DNA of 36,372 nt from an uncultured Lachnospiraceae bacterium (GTDB lineage Bacteria > Bacillota > Clostridia > Lachnospirales > Lachnospiraceae), in the NCBI GenBank assembly GCA_902794825.1, contig CADBIU010000048.1, positions 1 to 36,372 of the forward strand. The letters are read 5' to 3'. The notes below the pieces were generated by a model that worked only from the letters and a program-made list of their open reading frames with translations, had not been told where the DNA came from and made no database searches. Made by a program: the position numbers and the translations under genes. This document shows, piece by piece, positions 1 to 7,592 of the stretch; positions within the stretch are counted from its first letter, which is position 1, and each line of letters begins with the position of its first letter.

Positions 1-78
1 GGAGGCGTATCCGCAGGTGCGTTAGTCCGGCCGCCTAAAGCGGCCCTGTGGCGTAAGCCGCAGAATGGAAGCACGTGA
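1..78 (+). CDS. C-terminal end of an IS200/IS605-type TnpB (5' part outside window)
   Basis: Reading frame 1 is open from the window edge to a TGA at 76-78 and gives a short tail containing GVSAGALVRPP and ending KPQNGST. TnpB (OrfB) proteins of IS605-type elements in Firmicutes often end in a Gly/Arg/Pro-rich tail of this style, whose codons overlap the structured right end of the element. The RuvC core lies upstream of the window, so the identification rests on the tail plus the right-end hairpin that overlaps the stop codon. TnpB is an RNA-guided nuclease that helps the element persist at its site. A chance open frame is the alternative; confidence is moderate. Confidence 0.55.
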   Translation, partial: GGVSAGALVRPPKAALWRKPQNGST

Positions 79-99
79 ATTTATTCATGTGAGCTTCAC
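1..99 (+). mobile_element. Right end of an IS200/IS605-family element
   Basis: A perfect 9-bp hairpin (one G-T pair) with a 2-nt loop lies at 72-91 and is followed by GAGCTTCAC. IS605-type elements have subterminal imperfect palindromes at their right end, no terminal inverted repeats, and a short cleavage tetra/pentanucleotide after the hairpin, so the tip is placed near 99. The exact last base cannot be fixed without the left end. The element appears to have landed at the 5' side of the small gene at 103-399. Confidence 0.6.
1..99 (+). ncRNA. 3' part of a TnpB omega-RNA (reRNA) scaffold
   Basis: TnpB guide RNAs are transcribed across the 3' end of tnpB and the element's right end, and the guide is the flanking DNA just beyond the tip. 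Here 1-99 contains GC-rich pairing segments (CCGGCCGCC around 27-35 and the AAAGCGGCC that follows, then GTGGCGTAAGCCGC) and the terminal hairpin 72-91. The scaffold should start upstream of the window. The predicted guide would begin about position 100 (GATTGACAAAATATATAC). This follows family knowledge; RNA production is inferred. Confidence 0.45.
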
Positions 100-102
100 G
101 GA

Positions 103-399
103 TTGACAAAATATATACCGGATCTGGAAGAGAAGAAAGACGCGCACCGGATCATCAGCAAGATAGAAGACGCGGTCTACAGTTTTGTACACAATAATCC
201 GAAGTGCGGCCTCAAGTACTACAGAGATATCTTAAAGAGCAGAGGAGTAGATATCGAGAAGACACCGCTGTCCGAAGTTGACGCGGCAAGCCTTGGCTGG
301 CTGGGCGTCATGGCGCTTCTTGCCGCCGCGGTACACGGCGAGCGCCACAACTGCGGAACGCTGAGCGCGATCTACGAGGACGGAAGCCTGCTTGCTTAA
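103..399 (+). CDS. Small orphan protein or 3' fragment of a gene cut by the IS605-type element
   Basis: The frame encodes up to 98 residues from a TTG at 103 and ends at TAA 397-399. I do not recognise the family. The sequence is a charged alpha-helical N-terminal half (DLEEKKDAHRIISKIEDAV), a middle segment with CGLKYYRDILKSRGV, a hydrophobic stretch LGWLGVMALLAAAVHGERH and a short tail. There is no Shine-Dalgarno before the TTG, and the frame remains open back to position 79, inside the IS right end. The simplest reading is that insertion removed the real start and promoter and left the C-terminal part of a soluble protein. Nothing downstream forms an operon with it. Confidence 0.45.
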   Translation: MTKYIPDLEEKKDAHRIISKIEDAVYSFVHNNPKCGLKYYRDILKSRGVDIEKTPLSEVDAASLGWLGVMALLAAAVHGERHNCGTLSAIYEDGSLLA

Positions 400-544
400 G
401 TGGCTTCTATTATTAAAGAAATTTGATGAGCAGATGTAATGAAAAAAGGGGCTGTCGCATTAAGCGAAGGATTAAATCCTGCGCGGGTGCGGACCTGATT
501 CATGACGCTTGACAGGCAGGTCACTTTTCATATCCGTATAACAC

Positions 545-574
545 AAAAACCGGACTCCAAAGAGCCCGGTTTTT
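545..574 (+). terminator. Rho-independent terminator in the IS1182 left end
   Basis: CCGG-A-CTC, loop CAAA, GAG-C-CCGG, flanked by A5 and followed by T5 (570-574). It sits just upstream of the transposase ATG at 591 and would block read-through into the transposase from outside, a common insertion-sequence safeguard. The A5/T5 flanks could also let it act in the opposite direction. Confidence 0.75.
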
Positions 575-604
575 GCTGTAAAATCAAGTTATGCAACTAA
601 CAAA

Positions 605-612
605 AATCTTAC
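605..612. repeat. Target-site duplication, left copy
   Basis: AATCTTAC immediately left of the IS66 left inverted repeat is identical to 2601-2608. Eight base pairs is the standard duplication length for IS66-family elements. Confidence 0.95.
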
Positions 613-631
613 GTAACTGTTCAGAACCCCT
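613..631 (+). repeat. IS66 left terminal inverted repeat
   Basis: GTAACTGTTCAGAACCCCT. It pairs with 2582-2600 with one mismatch at the seventh base (G versus A). The tnpC stop codon lies only 2 bp inside it. Confidence 0.93.
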
Positions 632-633
632 AC

Positions 634-2106
634 TTATTGCAGGACAATCTCAGCATTTCCGGCAAAAGCAGCGGTCAATGCTTCGTATGCGCTGACACCA
701 TGCTTTCTGCCTGTACTGATATATGACATGATGTCCAGATAATCCTGCGCACCACTTTCTGTGCGAAAACAGCCGGACACCTTGGTCTTGGTTTTAACGT
801 TGCGGACATCACGTTCCGCCTGGTTGTTATCAAAGGGAACGTCGAAGTTCCTGATAAACAGGCAGACTGATGCCTTGAGTGCTACAAGGCGTTCGATGAG
901 CGATCTCTCTTTTCCTTTTTTCTTCCGTCCTTTCTTTTTCTGCGGCGGATCCGGTGGCAGAGGACATTCCTCATCGGCCAGCTTCATAAGCCTGTCATAC
1001 TCTGTGTCAAACTTATGAAGGTAATAGTAGCTAAGTTCCGTTTTGCCTTTGATTACTGCTTTATCACGGGCTCTTTTCATGGAACGCAGGAGCGCTTTGA
1101 ATGCCGGTGCCCATTTATGTTCCGGGCTGTACTGTTCAACACCGGTCAATTCCCGAAGCAGATGGGCATTACATACCGCATGAGTAACCCCGCCGTATTT
1201 CCAGTACGGAGACCAGCAGTCATGGACAGCGATGCCGATGAACTCGGTGAGTACGCCATTGTTCTCCATTCCGGTCTGGCCACGTTTCGCGTTGATCGTC
1301 TGATAGGTCAGTCCCGGAGTAGATGAGTTGTGCACCCAGATAGTCTTTCCGCTTACATCGGTACCAGTCTCATCAAAGTTGGCAACCTTTGCTCCGATCA
1401 GCATAGACTTTATGGTTTCAAGTGTACTGCCTACTTTTTTGGCACATTTCTTCACCATGGAGGTTATCGTTCCGGTGGACAAACTGACACCGAGAAGACT
1501 TCCCAGCAGGACATGGATCCGCATCGTGCTGACCGCACCATAGGTGCTCAGTAATCCGGCAAGCACGGAAACAGAATCGCCATACTGCACATATGCCCGG
1601 ATCCCTTCAGGGAATTCTCCGGCCAAAGATTCTCCGGTACACGGGCACGAATCCACATGAATTGACTGATGTTCCGTTACCCTGGTTGTGATAACCGCGT
1701 TGACTTCATAACGCTTCTCGCCGCAGGTGAATACATTACCATTCATGACACATTCGTTCAGGTGCGGGCAGGACAGACACTTTTTGGGCAGGTGCCTGCT
1801 GTACTCATCCGGTTCATGCGGAATCGACATATGCGATCCGGGATGCCCCTTTTGTCCACCCTGTTTCTTCCCGGATTTCTGGCGAAGACTCTTCGGGTTT
1901 GGCTTGTTAAAGCCATCACTTGACGGCGGTTTGGAACTGTTCCGGGAGTTCTGGTTCAGCTGGCGCTGGAGTTCCCGAATCGTTTCCTGCAGTTCTTTAA
2001 TGGTCTCATTAAGAGCTGCGTTGGACTCTGTAAGCGTTTGCACAAGGGCGGTGAGATCCGCATTCTGTTTTACCATTGTTTCGATGATAAGATCTTTGTT
2101 ATCCAT
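634..2106 (-). CDS. tnpC: IS66-family transposase TnpC
   Basis: This 490-residue DDE transposase starts at ATG 2106-2104, preceded by GGAG. The frame is open further upstream, but that stretch lacks a ribosome site and overlaps the preceding gene. Order of parts: a leucine-zipper-like coiled coil (about 10-55), the hallmark QNSRNSSKPPSSDGF motif, a basic GGQKGHPG segment, a Cys-rich zinc-finger region (CLSCPHLNEC, later SCPC), then the catalytic core with D245 (NFDETG), D296 (VHDCWSPYW) and E431 (NNQAERDVR). All three acidic residues are present and the length is normal, so it should be active. The start overlaps the end of the upstream small gene by 8 bp, suggesting translational coupling. 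Confidence 0.95.
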   Translation of the reverse strand: MDNKDLIIETMVKQNADLTALVQTLTESNAALNETIKELQETIRELQRQLNQNSRNSSKPPSSDGFNKPNPKSLRQKSGKKQGGQKGHPGSHMSIPHEPDEYSRHLPKKCLSCPHLNECVMNGNVFTCGEKRYEVNAVITTRVTEHQSIHVDSCPCTGESLAGEFPEGIRAYVQYGDSVSVLAGLLSTYGAVSTMRIHVLLGSLLGVSLSTGTITSMVKKCAKKVGSTLETIKSMLIGAKVANFDETGTDVSGKTIWVHNSSTPGLTYQTINAKRGQTGMENNGVLTEFIGIAVHDCWSPYWKYGGVTHAVCNAHLLRELTGVEQYSPEHKWAPAFKALLRSMKRARDKAVIKGKTELSYYYLHKFDTEYDRLMKLADEECPLPPDPPQKKKGRKKKGKERSLIERLVALKASVCLFIRNFDVPFDNNQAERDVRNVKTKTKVSGCFRTESGAQDYLDIMSYISTGRKHGVSAYEALTAAFAGNAEIVLQ

Positions 2107-2479
2107 TGATCCGCTCCTTTCCGGAAGCGGTATCCATAAGGATATCACAAGCCTTCTTCATCGAACGGCGGAAGGTGCGGTTTTCACTCTCCACAGCAGA
2201 AAGCCGGCTGCGAAGTTCAGCTATTAGCGCATCCTTCTGTTCCATTGCCGCAAGAGTCTGTTCATAAAGAGCCTTATAGTCTGTATCACTATGGGACAGT
2301 GTGGAAGTGTTTGCTTTTGTCCGCCTGACTGTCGGAACAACCTCGCCTGTAGCAGGGTCAATGCGCCCGATCAGCTTTCGATGGGAACGCGGCTGCTTCA
2401 GCTCCTTATCCCAATAGGAAACAGACTCATAAACATATGTTATATTTCGTGCTTTATTATGAACCTTTACGACGCCCAT
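2099..2479 (-). CDS. IS66-associated small protein of unknown function
   Basis: A 126-residue protein encoded inside the IS66-type element, directly upstream of and overlapping tnpC. The N-terminal half (VHNKARNITYVYESVSYWDKELKQ, then RKLIGRIDPATGEVVPT) resembles the short N-terminal domain often seen in IS-encoded transposase relatives. The C-terminal half (about 65-110) is a predicted coiled coil (LYEQTLAAMEQKDALIAELRSRLSAVE). It has no catalytic residues and is not TnpA or TnpB of classical IS66. Its position and coiled coil suggest it assists or regulates TnpC, perhaps by hetero-oligomerising with the TnpC zipper; that role is inference. Confidence 0.8.
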   Translation of the reverse strand: MGVVKVHNKARNITYVYESVSYWDKELKQPRSHRKLIGRIDPATGEVVPTVRRTKANTSTLSHSDTDYKALYEQTLAAMEQKDALIAELRSRLSAVESENRTFRRSMKKACDILMDTASGKERING

Positions 2480-2581
2480 AAACCATCCCCTTAAATAGTG
2501 TTACTGTTTTGTATATTGTATCACTATTCAAGGAGCATTTCAAATGTTATGTATCACTACGGCGTATAACTATGTTGCCGC

Positions 2582-2600
2582 AGGGGTTCTGAATAGTTAC
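2582..2600 (-). repeat. IS66 right terminal inverted repeat
   Basis: Reverse complement GTAACTATTCAGAACCCCT; 18 of 19 bases match the left repeat. The element's promoter for the small gene and tnpC should lie between here and 2479. Confidence 0.93.
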
Positions 2601-2608
2601 AATCTTAC
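2601..2608. repeat. Target-site duplication, right copy
   Basis: AATCTTAC, identical to 605-612. Removing 613-2608 restores the IS1182 transposase frame. Confidence 0.95.
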
Positions 2609-4253
2609 AGGGTGATTATACCCAATCCAGATCTTATTATCAAATCAGACTTCCTATTGATTTGGAGCCAATGATCCCGGATAACGACCCGGTGCGCCTC
2701 CTGAATGCATGCGTGGAGGGCATGGACCTTTCTGAACTCTATAAGACCTATACAAGAGTTCCGAAAAATCTGGCGACGCCGAAGCAGCTATTCAAGATCG
2801 TGGTCTACGCAGCTATGAACGGGATCTATTCCAGCAGGAAGATCGAAGCCGCCTGCAGGCAGAACATAAACTACATGTATCTGCTTGAAGGAAAGCCTGC
2901 TCCGGATAACACTACGATCGCCCGTTTCATATCCCTTCATCTCGCACAGTGCTCAAAAGAACTCATGTCAGAATCCACATGGCTCCTGCGCAGGAACGGC
3001 CTCATTTCCTCTGAGGTTGTATTTATTGACGGCACCAAGATCGAGGCAAACGCTAATAAATATACTTTTGTGTGGAAAAAAGCGGTTACCAAAAACCAGG
3101 CGCGTATGCTGGAAAAGGTCGCGGAGCTCATAGCGGTATGCGAGGAAATGTATGGCATCAGGGTCGCTTACAATGACCGGATCTCACTTGGGACCATAAA
3201 AATGCTGGTCAGAGAACTGGATAAGATCTGTCAGAAAGAAAGAGTCGTTTTTGTCCACGGGAGCGGGAAAAGAAAAACAGATCTCCAGAGGTTTGCCGAA
3301 CAGGCCGGGGAATACCTTAAGAGGATGGAGGAGTATGTTTATAAGCTCGATGTATGCGGGGACCGGAACAGCTATTCTAAAACAGACCATGACGCGACCT
3401 TTATGAGAATGAAGGAAGACGCCATGCTGAACGGCCAGCTGAAACCGGCTTATAACGTCCAGCATGCGGTGGACGCCGGATTTGTCACATGGGTGGACGT
3501 CAGTTCCCATCCTGGCGATACCCTGACCCTCTGCCCCATGCTTGCTGATATGGAGAAATATCTGCACTTCAGGTACCGCGATATAGTCGCAGATGCAGGA
3601 TATGAAAGCGAGGAGAATTACATGTACCTGGAGAATAACGGTCAGGCCTCGTATATCAAGCCGACGAACTATGAGATATCCAGGACAAGGAAATATAAGA
3701 CAGACATCGGCCGCCGGGAAAATATGTCATACGACAAAGAAACAGACAGCTATACCTGCAGAAACGGGAAAAAGCTGAATGTGTGCGGTACCAGAAGATC
3801 CAGGACAACGAGCGGGTATGTAAACGTTTCAACCATCTACAGGTGCAGCGAGTGCTCCGGATGTCCGTTTAAGAGGAAATGCATCAAAGGGAATAACTGT
3901 AACACTCCGATGGAAGAACGCAGCAAAGTCCTTTATGTATCAAAGACCAAAGAGGAAAAGAGGGCAGAGAACCTGAAGCGCATCCTGAGTGATTACGGTA
4001 CACAGCTCAGGATGAACCGCAGCATACAGGCAGAGGGGACGTTTGCTGTTGTAAAAGAGGATATGGGGTTCAGACAGTACCTGTACAGGGGGAAGGATAG
4101 TGTACTGGCAGAGAGTGTGCTTGTTGCGATCGCGTATAACGTCAATAAGCTGCACTGGAAGATCCAGTCTCAGAAGTCCGGGATCCGGCTCTATGAACTA
4201 AAGAAAACGGCATAAAATTTAGACATTTCAAAACGAGCCGTCATTCAGAAATG

Positions 4254-4273
4254 CAGACATCGGGGGATGTCTG
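4254..4273 (+). other. Stem-loop downstream of the IS1182 transposase
   Basis: CAGACATC, loop GGGG, GATGTCTG: a perfect 8-bp stem about 40 bp after the transposase stop, followed by TTTCAG. It could be a weak terminator or a subterminal structure of the element. Without a U-run of normal length its function is open. Confidence 0.45.
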
Positions 4274-4378
4274 TTTCAGTGCGTCTGAAATATAAAGCGG
4301 ATGAAGAATGGAAAGGTATCTGATGAGATCAGGCCGCAAAAACGGTAAAGATCAGAGAGAAAACCATGGTTTTGGCGC

Positions 4379-4427
4379 AAAAAGAGGGCGTTGCCCTCGC
4401 TGATTAATCAGCGAGATGCAACACCCC
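4379..4427 (-). terminator. Terminator of the citrate operon
   Basis: On the minus strand a long hairpin (4386-4427) built on the 20-bp perfect palindrome CTCGCTGATTAATCAGCGAG (4397-4416), extended by GTTGC and GGG arms with one bulge, is followed by a U5 tract (4383-4379). It starts about 20 bp after the transporter stop codon and closes the cit operon. Confidence 0.85.
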
Positions 4428-4446
4428 CGAGAGTTCGCTCTTCGCA

Positions 4447-5853
4447 TTACAGCGGCATAATTCCAAATACAACTGCAACAAGCATGCAGAGGATGGAGAA
4501 TGCCCATACATACAGGAAGCTTGCCTTGATGTGGTCCTTGATATCGACCTCCGCGAGACCTGTACCAAGCAGGGTAGCAGGAACCATGGGGCTGATGAAG
4601 GTAGCGCAGTTACGGCAGACAACCATAGCAACAGCGATCGGCAGAGCCTCGACGCCGAATGCCTGGCCGATTCCGATAACGACGGGAAGCATGCCATAGA
4701 AGTAGGAGTCTGTATCGAATGCCAGTGCCAGCGGAACGGACAGGATACCGATAACCAGAGGAAGGTGCTGACCGAGAGAAGCGGGCATAATGCCGGCAAC
4801 GATGTTAGCAAGGCAGCGGACTACAGACGGGATAGCATCCGCAGGCAGTTCCATTGTCTTAGCGGAGATAACAGCGCCGTCTGCACCCAGAGAAGATGTC
4901 AGGATACCCATCAGGACGGCTGCGCCCATCAGAGTGGAGCACATCATAAGAGCCGGGCCTGCGTGCAGGTTGATGATCTTCTTGTGCATCTTGGCAGTAA
5001 AGCCGTAGTTCACGAACAGTGCGATCGCCACACCGAGCATGAAAGGATAGTAGCTGGGGAATACGTCCCAGATCAGCATTGCGATAACTGCGAGAGTCAG
5101 GGTAATGTTGAAGATGAAAAGTCCGGGGCGCTTGAGTTCGTTGTTATCATCAGCGACGGCAGACTCTTCGACTTTAACTTCTCCTTCTACCTCAGCAAGT
5201 TTGCCGTGGAGGCCGGCGCCGCGCGCCTTCTCCTGGAAACCTGTAAGTACGGCATGTGCAAGGGCAAGAATGATACCGAAGACCTGGATGGGAAGGATTG
5301 TCTGCCACAGGCTGCCTGCCTCAATACCGAGAACGGAAGCGGCACGCATTGTGGGGCCTGCCCAAGGCATCAGGTTCAGAACGCCCATTGCAAGGACTGC
5401 AATACGAAGCAGGGAAGTTCTGCGCATATGCATGCGGTCGAATACGGGCATCATAGCGGGAACAACGATACAGAATGTGGAAGCGCCGCCGCCGTCCAGA
5501 TGGCCGACCAGAGCGATGATGCAGGTAACGATACAAACGCCGATAACATTGTCGCCGACGAAGGTCATCAGCTTACCGATGATGACATCAAACATACCCG
5601 CATCGGTCATTATACCAAAGTATAGAACCGAGAAGACGAACAGAGCCGCTGTAGGGCCTGTGCTTCCGAATCCGCTTTTGATCATCGCGGCGATATTGTC
5701 GAATGAATAGCGGCCGGTGACGACCAGGATCAGAGCAAGGATTGTAGGCCATACGATGAAAGCGATAGCCGGCTGTGTTTTGCTCTGGAACAGAGTTACA
5801 ACAATCGCGACGATTGTGAGCAATCCCAAAATACCAACAATAGTATTACTCAT
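4447..5853 (-). CDS. CitMHS-family metal-citrate/H+ symporter
   Basis: This 468-residue integral membrane protein imports citrate, usually as a divalent-metal complex, in symport with protons. Family signs are the N-terminal hydrophobic block with ILYFGIM-like text (VLYFGIMTDAGMFD), the conserved HLDGGGASTFCIVVPAMMPV loop near residues 118-137, and the C-terminal half with MPASLGQHLPLVIG, FDTDSYFYGMLPV and FISPMVPATLLG. About 10-12 membrane segments are evident, with a charged cytoplasmic loop in the middle (KLAEVEGEVKVEESAVADDNNELK). Length is slightly above the roughly 430-450 usual, mostly in that loop. It is the last gene of the citD-citE-citF unit and has a good GGAG site before the ATG. 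Its place next to citrate lyase strongly supports citrate as substrate; which metal is favoured cannot be told. Confidence 0.92.
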   Translation of the reverse strand: MSNTIVGILGLLTIVAIVVTLFQSKTQPAIAFIVWPTILALILVVTGRYSFDNIAAMIKSGFGSTGPTAALFVFSVLYFGIMTDAGMFDVIIGKLMTFVGDNVIGVCIVTCIIALVGHLDGGGASTFCIVVPAMMPVFDRMHMRRTSLLRIAVLAMGVLNLMPWAGPTMRAASVLGIEAGSLWQTILPIQVFGIILALAHAVLTGFQEKARGAGLHGKLAEVEGEVKVEESAVADDNNELKRPGLFIFNITLTLAVIAMLIWDVFPSYYPFMLGVAIALFVNYGFTAKMHKKIINLHAGPALMMCSTLMGAAVLMGILTSSLGADGAVISAKTMELPADAIPSVVRCLANIVAGIMPASLGQHLPLVIGILSVPLALAFDTDSYFYGMLPVVIGIGQAFGVEALPIAVAMVVCRNCATFISPMVPATLLGTGLAEVDIKDHIKASFLYVWAFSILCMLVAVVFGIMPL

Positions 5854-5881
5854 AAAGAGTATCTCCTTTCAGTTATTCCGC

Positions 5882-5912
5882 CGGCACGCGGGTATCCCGG
5901 ACCCGCGCGCCG
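5882..5912 (-). other. Intercistronic stem-loop between citF and the transporter
   Basis: CGGC-A-CGCGGGT pairs with ACCCGCG-C-GCCG around a 7-nt loop: eleven pairs with one mismatch, very GC-rich. There is no U-run on the minus strand, so it is not a simple terminator. It may stabilise or mark a processing site in the cit mRNA and set the transporter level relative to the lyase. Confidence 0.65.
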
Positions 5913-5953
5913 ACTCATTTCCCCTCAGTAAAAGTGCTAAAAGCAATTTGGAA

Positions 5954-7507
5954 TCATTCGGCAGGTTTGACCTGGCGAACAACGTCCATGATGGTGCCGT
6001 CACGGGCTTCGATGATACCGACGATGCGGTCGCCGAATTCTACGGGATCAGGCTCGCCGACGATGGAATACGCGATGTCGCGCAGCTCTTCGATGGTCTT
6101 GAGCGGTACGCAGTCCGCCTTGCGGAGGCACTCCAACAGATCATGACGGTTAGGGTTGACAGCTACGCCGTAGTCTGTGACTACGATGTCCACGCTCTCG
6201 CCGGGAGTGGTCACGGTCGTGACTTCCGAGCAGATCGCGGGGATACGGCCCTGCAGAAGCGGGCAGATGACGATGGTGCACTTAGCGCCCTGGGCGGTAT
6301 CAGGATGTCCGCCCTGCGCGCCGGTGATGACACCGTCGGAGCCTACCACTACGTTGCAGTTGAAGTGGACGTCAACCTCAAGGGATGCCAGAATGACATA
6401 ATCAAGTTTGTTGACGAACGCGCCCTTGTTGAAGGGGTTCGCGTATGCACCTGCAGTGATGCGGTGGTGAGCGGGGTTGATGACGTTGTTGACTGCGTCA
6501 AGGTCAAAAGCCTGCGTATCCATCAGGACGCGGACCATGCCCATATCCAGAAGGTCGCACATGGGTTTGGTCAGTCCGCCTACGCCAAATCCCATCTTGA
6601 TGTTGCGCTCTTTCATGATGCGGGTCAGGGAGATGGTCGAAGCGATGGAAGCTCCGCCGACGCCGGTCTGATAGGAGAAACCATCCTTGAAGTAAGGAGT
6701 GTTCACAACGACCTGCGTGCAGTATTCAGCCATCATCAGCTTGCGCTGATCGGTAGTGGGTTTCGCTGCGCCTGTAGCGATCTTCTCGGGGATACCGATG
6801 GCATCCACAACGACAACACAGTCAACCTTGGTCATGGAGATGTGTGCCGGGAAGTTCGGGAAAGGTACCAGGCAGTCAGTGATCGCTACTACATACTCAG
6901 CACAGTCGCCGTCGACGTGGGAGTAACTCAGAACGCCGCAGTTGGTCTTGCCGCCGACACCGCGGAGGTTGCCGTAATCATCGGATGTGGGAGCGCCGAT
7001 GAATGCGATATCAACCTTTGTCTCACCCGTTACCAGAGAGCGGACACGTCCGCCGTGGCTGCGCATGATCGCAAGGCCCTTGAGCTTGCCGTTGGAGATC
7101 GCTTCGCCGATCTTGCCGCGGACGCCGGAGGCCTCGATGCGGGTGATGGTGCCGTCTTCGATCATGGGAACAAGAGCTTCGTGAGCCTTGCCCAGGGAAG
7201 TGGCTGCCAGTGTGATGTTCTTAAGACCCATGTCGTGGATCTCCTTCATGACCATGTTGACGATCAGGTCGCCTTCACGGAAATGATGGTGGAAGCTGAT
7301 GGTCATGCCGCTGTGCGCTTTGCATTTGACCAGGGCTTCACGGATATCCTTGCACATCTTACTGTGCTGATTGTCCATTACAGGACGGATAATGGGAGCC
7401 TGTCTTCTGAAAGGCACGCCATTTTTATAATTATTGCCCTGAAAGGGCTCTTTCCCCGTTGCTCTGAGGATTTCATCGGGAATTTCCCGACCGACTGCAT
7501 TTCTCAT
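5954..7507 (-). CDS. citF: Citrate lyase alpha subunit (citrate:acetyl-ACP transferase)
   Basis: 517 residues, the normal CitF length. The alpha subunit exchanges the acetyl group on the acyl-carrier subunit for citrate, forming citryl-ACP and releasing acetate; the beta subunit then cleaves citryl-ACP to oxaloacetate. The sequence is CitF-like throughout: early NAVGREIPDEI, FHHHFREGDLIVN, GKIGEAISNGKLKG, SHGGR near the first CoA-transferase-like half, and a Gly-rich GVGGASIAST plus GAQGGHPDTAQGAK in the second half. The ATG at 7507 has GGAG upstream. It follows citE after about 85 bp, in the order D-E-F found in other bacteria. No damage is visible. Confidence 0.96.
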   Translation of the reverse strand: MRNAVGREIPDEILRATGKEPFQGNNYKNGVPFRRQAPIIRPVMDNQHSKMCKDIREALVKCKAHSGMTISFHHHFREGDLIVNMVMKEIHDMGLKNITLAATSLGKAHEALVPMIEDGTITRIEASGVRGKIGEAISNGKLKGLAIMRSHGGRVRSLVTGETKVDIAFIGAPTSDDYGNLRGVGGKTNCGVLSYSHVDGDCAEYVVAITDCLVPFPNFPAHISMTKVDCVVVVDAIGIPEKIATGAAKPTTDQRKLMMAEYCTQVVVNTPYFKDGFSYQTGVGGASIASTISLTRIMKERNIKMGFGVGGLTKPMCDLLDMGMVRVLMDTQAFDLDAVNNVINPAHHRITAGAYANPFNKGAFVNKLDYVILASLEVDVHFNCNVVVGSDGVITGAQGGHPDTAQGAKCTIVICPLLQGRIPAICSEVTTVTTPGESVDIVVTDYGVAVNPNRHDLLECLRKADCVPLKTIEELRDIAYSIVGEPDPVEFGDRIVGIIEARDGTIMDVVRQVKPAE

Positions 7508-7543
7508 ATCACAAATCTCCTTACGCTCTTAGTAGCGTGGTGA

Positions 7544-7562
7544 CAGATTGCAGAGCAATCTG
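7544..7562 (-). other. Short hairpin between citE and citF
   Basis: CAGATTGC, loop AGA, GCAATCTG: a perfect 8-bp stem in the 85-bp citE-citF gap. There is no U-run after it on the minus strand. It may be an mRNA processing or stability element. Confidence 0.55.
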
Positions 7563-7592
7563 CAAAGGAGAGCTCGCTATGAATGAATAACA

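Larger units (their letters stand above)
613..2600 (-). mobile_element. Complete IS66-family (ISBst12-like) insertion sequence, 1988 bp
   Basis: The element is bounded by 19-bp inverted repeats that match at 18 of 19 positions and is flanked by a perfect 8-bp direct repeat. It carries tnpC and one small upstream gene on the minus strand. The tnpA/tnpB pair of classical IS66 elements is absent, as in the single-transposase subgroup. Intact ends, identical target duplications and an undamaged transposase frame imply a recent insertion that may still be mobile. Confidence 0.95.
591..4215 (+). pseudogene. IS1182-family transposase, split by the IS66-type insertion
   Basis: Joining 591-612 directly to 2609 restores an uninterrupted frame of 541 codons that begins MQLTKILQGDYTQSR and continues into the long 3' part (2662-4215). 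That start matches my memory of full-length IS1182 transposases from Lachnospiraceae. The N-terminal DUF772-type segment (PDNTTIARF) is followed by a DDE core: FIDGTKIEANANK, IVADAGYESEENY and QAEGTFAVVKEDMGF supply the expected D, D and E. A Cys-rich insert (RCSECSGCPFKRKC) precedes the last block, as in the family. The IS66 element sits within codon 8, so a full transposase cannot be made; translation from the internal TTG at 2662 would lack 24 residues. Apart from the insertion the frame is undamaged, so the disruption is recent. Confidence 0.85.
448..4428 (+). mobile_element. IS1182-type element, interrupted by an IS66-type element; boundaries tentative
   Basis: The transposase frame (591-4215, interrupted) defines the element. 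The left end is proposed at GGGGCTGTCGCAT (448-460). The best partner to the right is ATGCAACACCCCC at 4416-4428, whose reverse complement matches 11 of 13 bases. No target duplication is visible. The right end proposal is weak because the same bases form part of the terminator hairpin of the citrate transporter gene, so the true right end may lie earlier, or may have been lost. Confidence 0.45.

Noticed and set aside
97-125. TTGACA near 103 read as a promoter -35
   Set aside because: No convincing -10 at the right distance; it coincides with the first codons of the small open frame and the junction of the IS element.
4531-5625. A 364-codon frame antisense to the CitMHS transporter gene
   Set aside because: Shadow of the transporter codons; its protein is Asp/Cys/His-rich without domains.
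5717-7543. A 608-codon open frame antisense to citF
   Set aside because: It is the mirror of a well-supported citF in a high-third-position-GC gene, has no ribosome site of its own and encodes a low-complexity Asp/Val/His-rich sequence.
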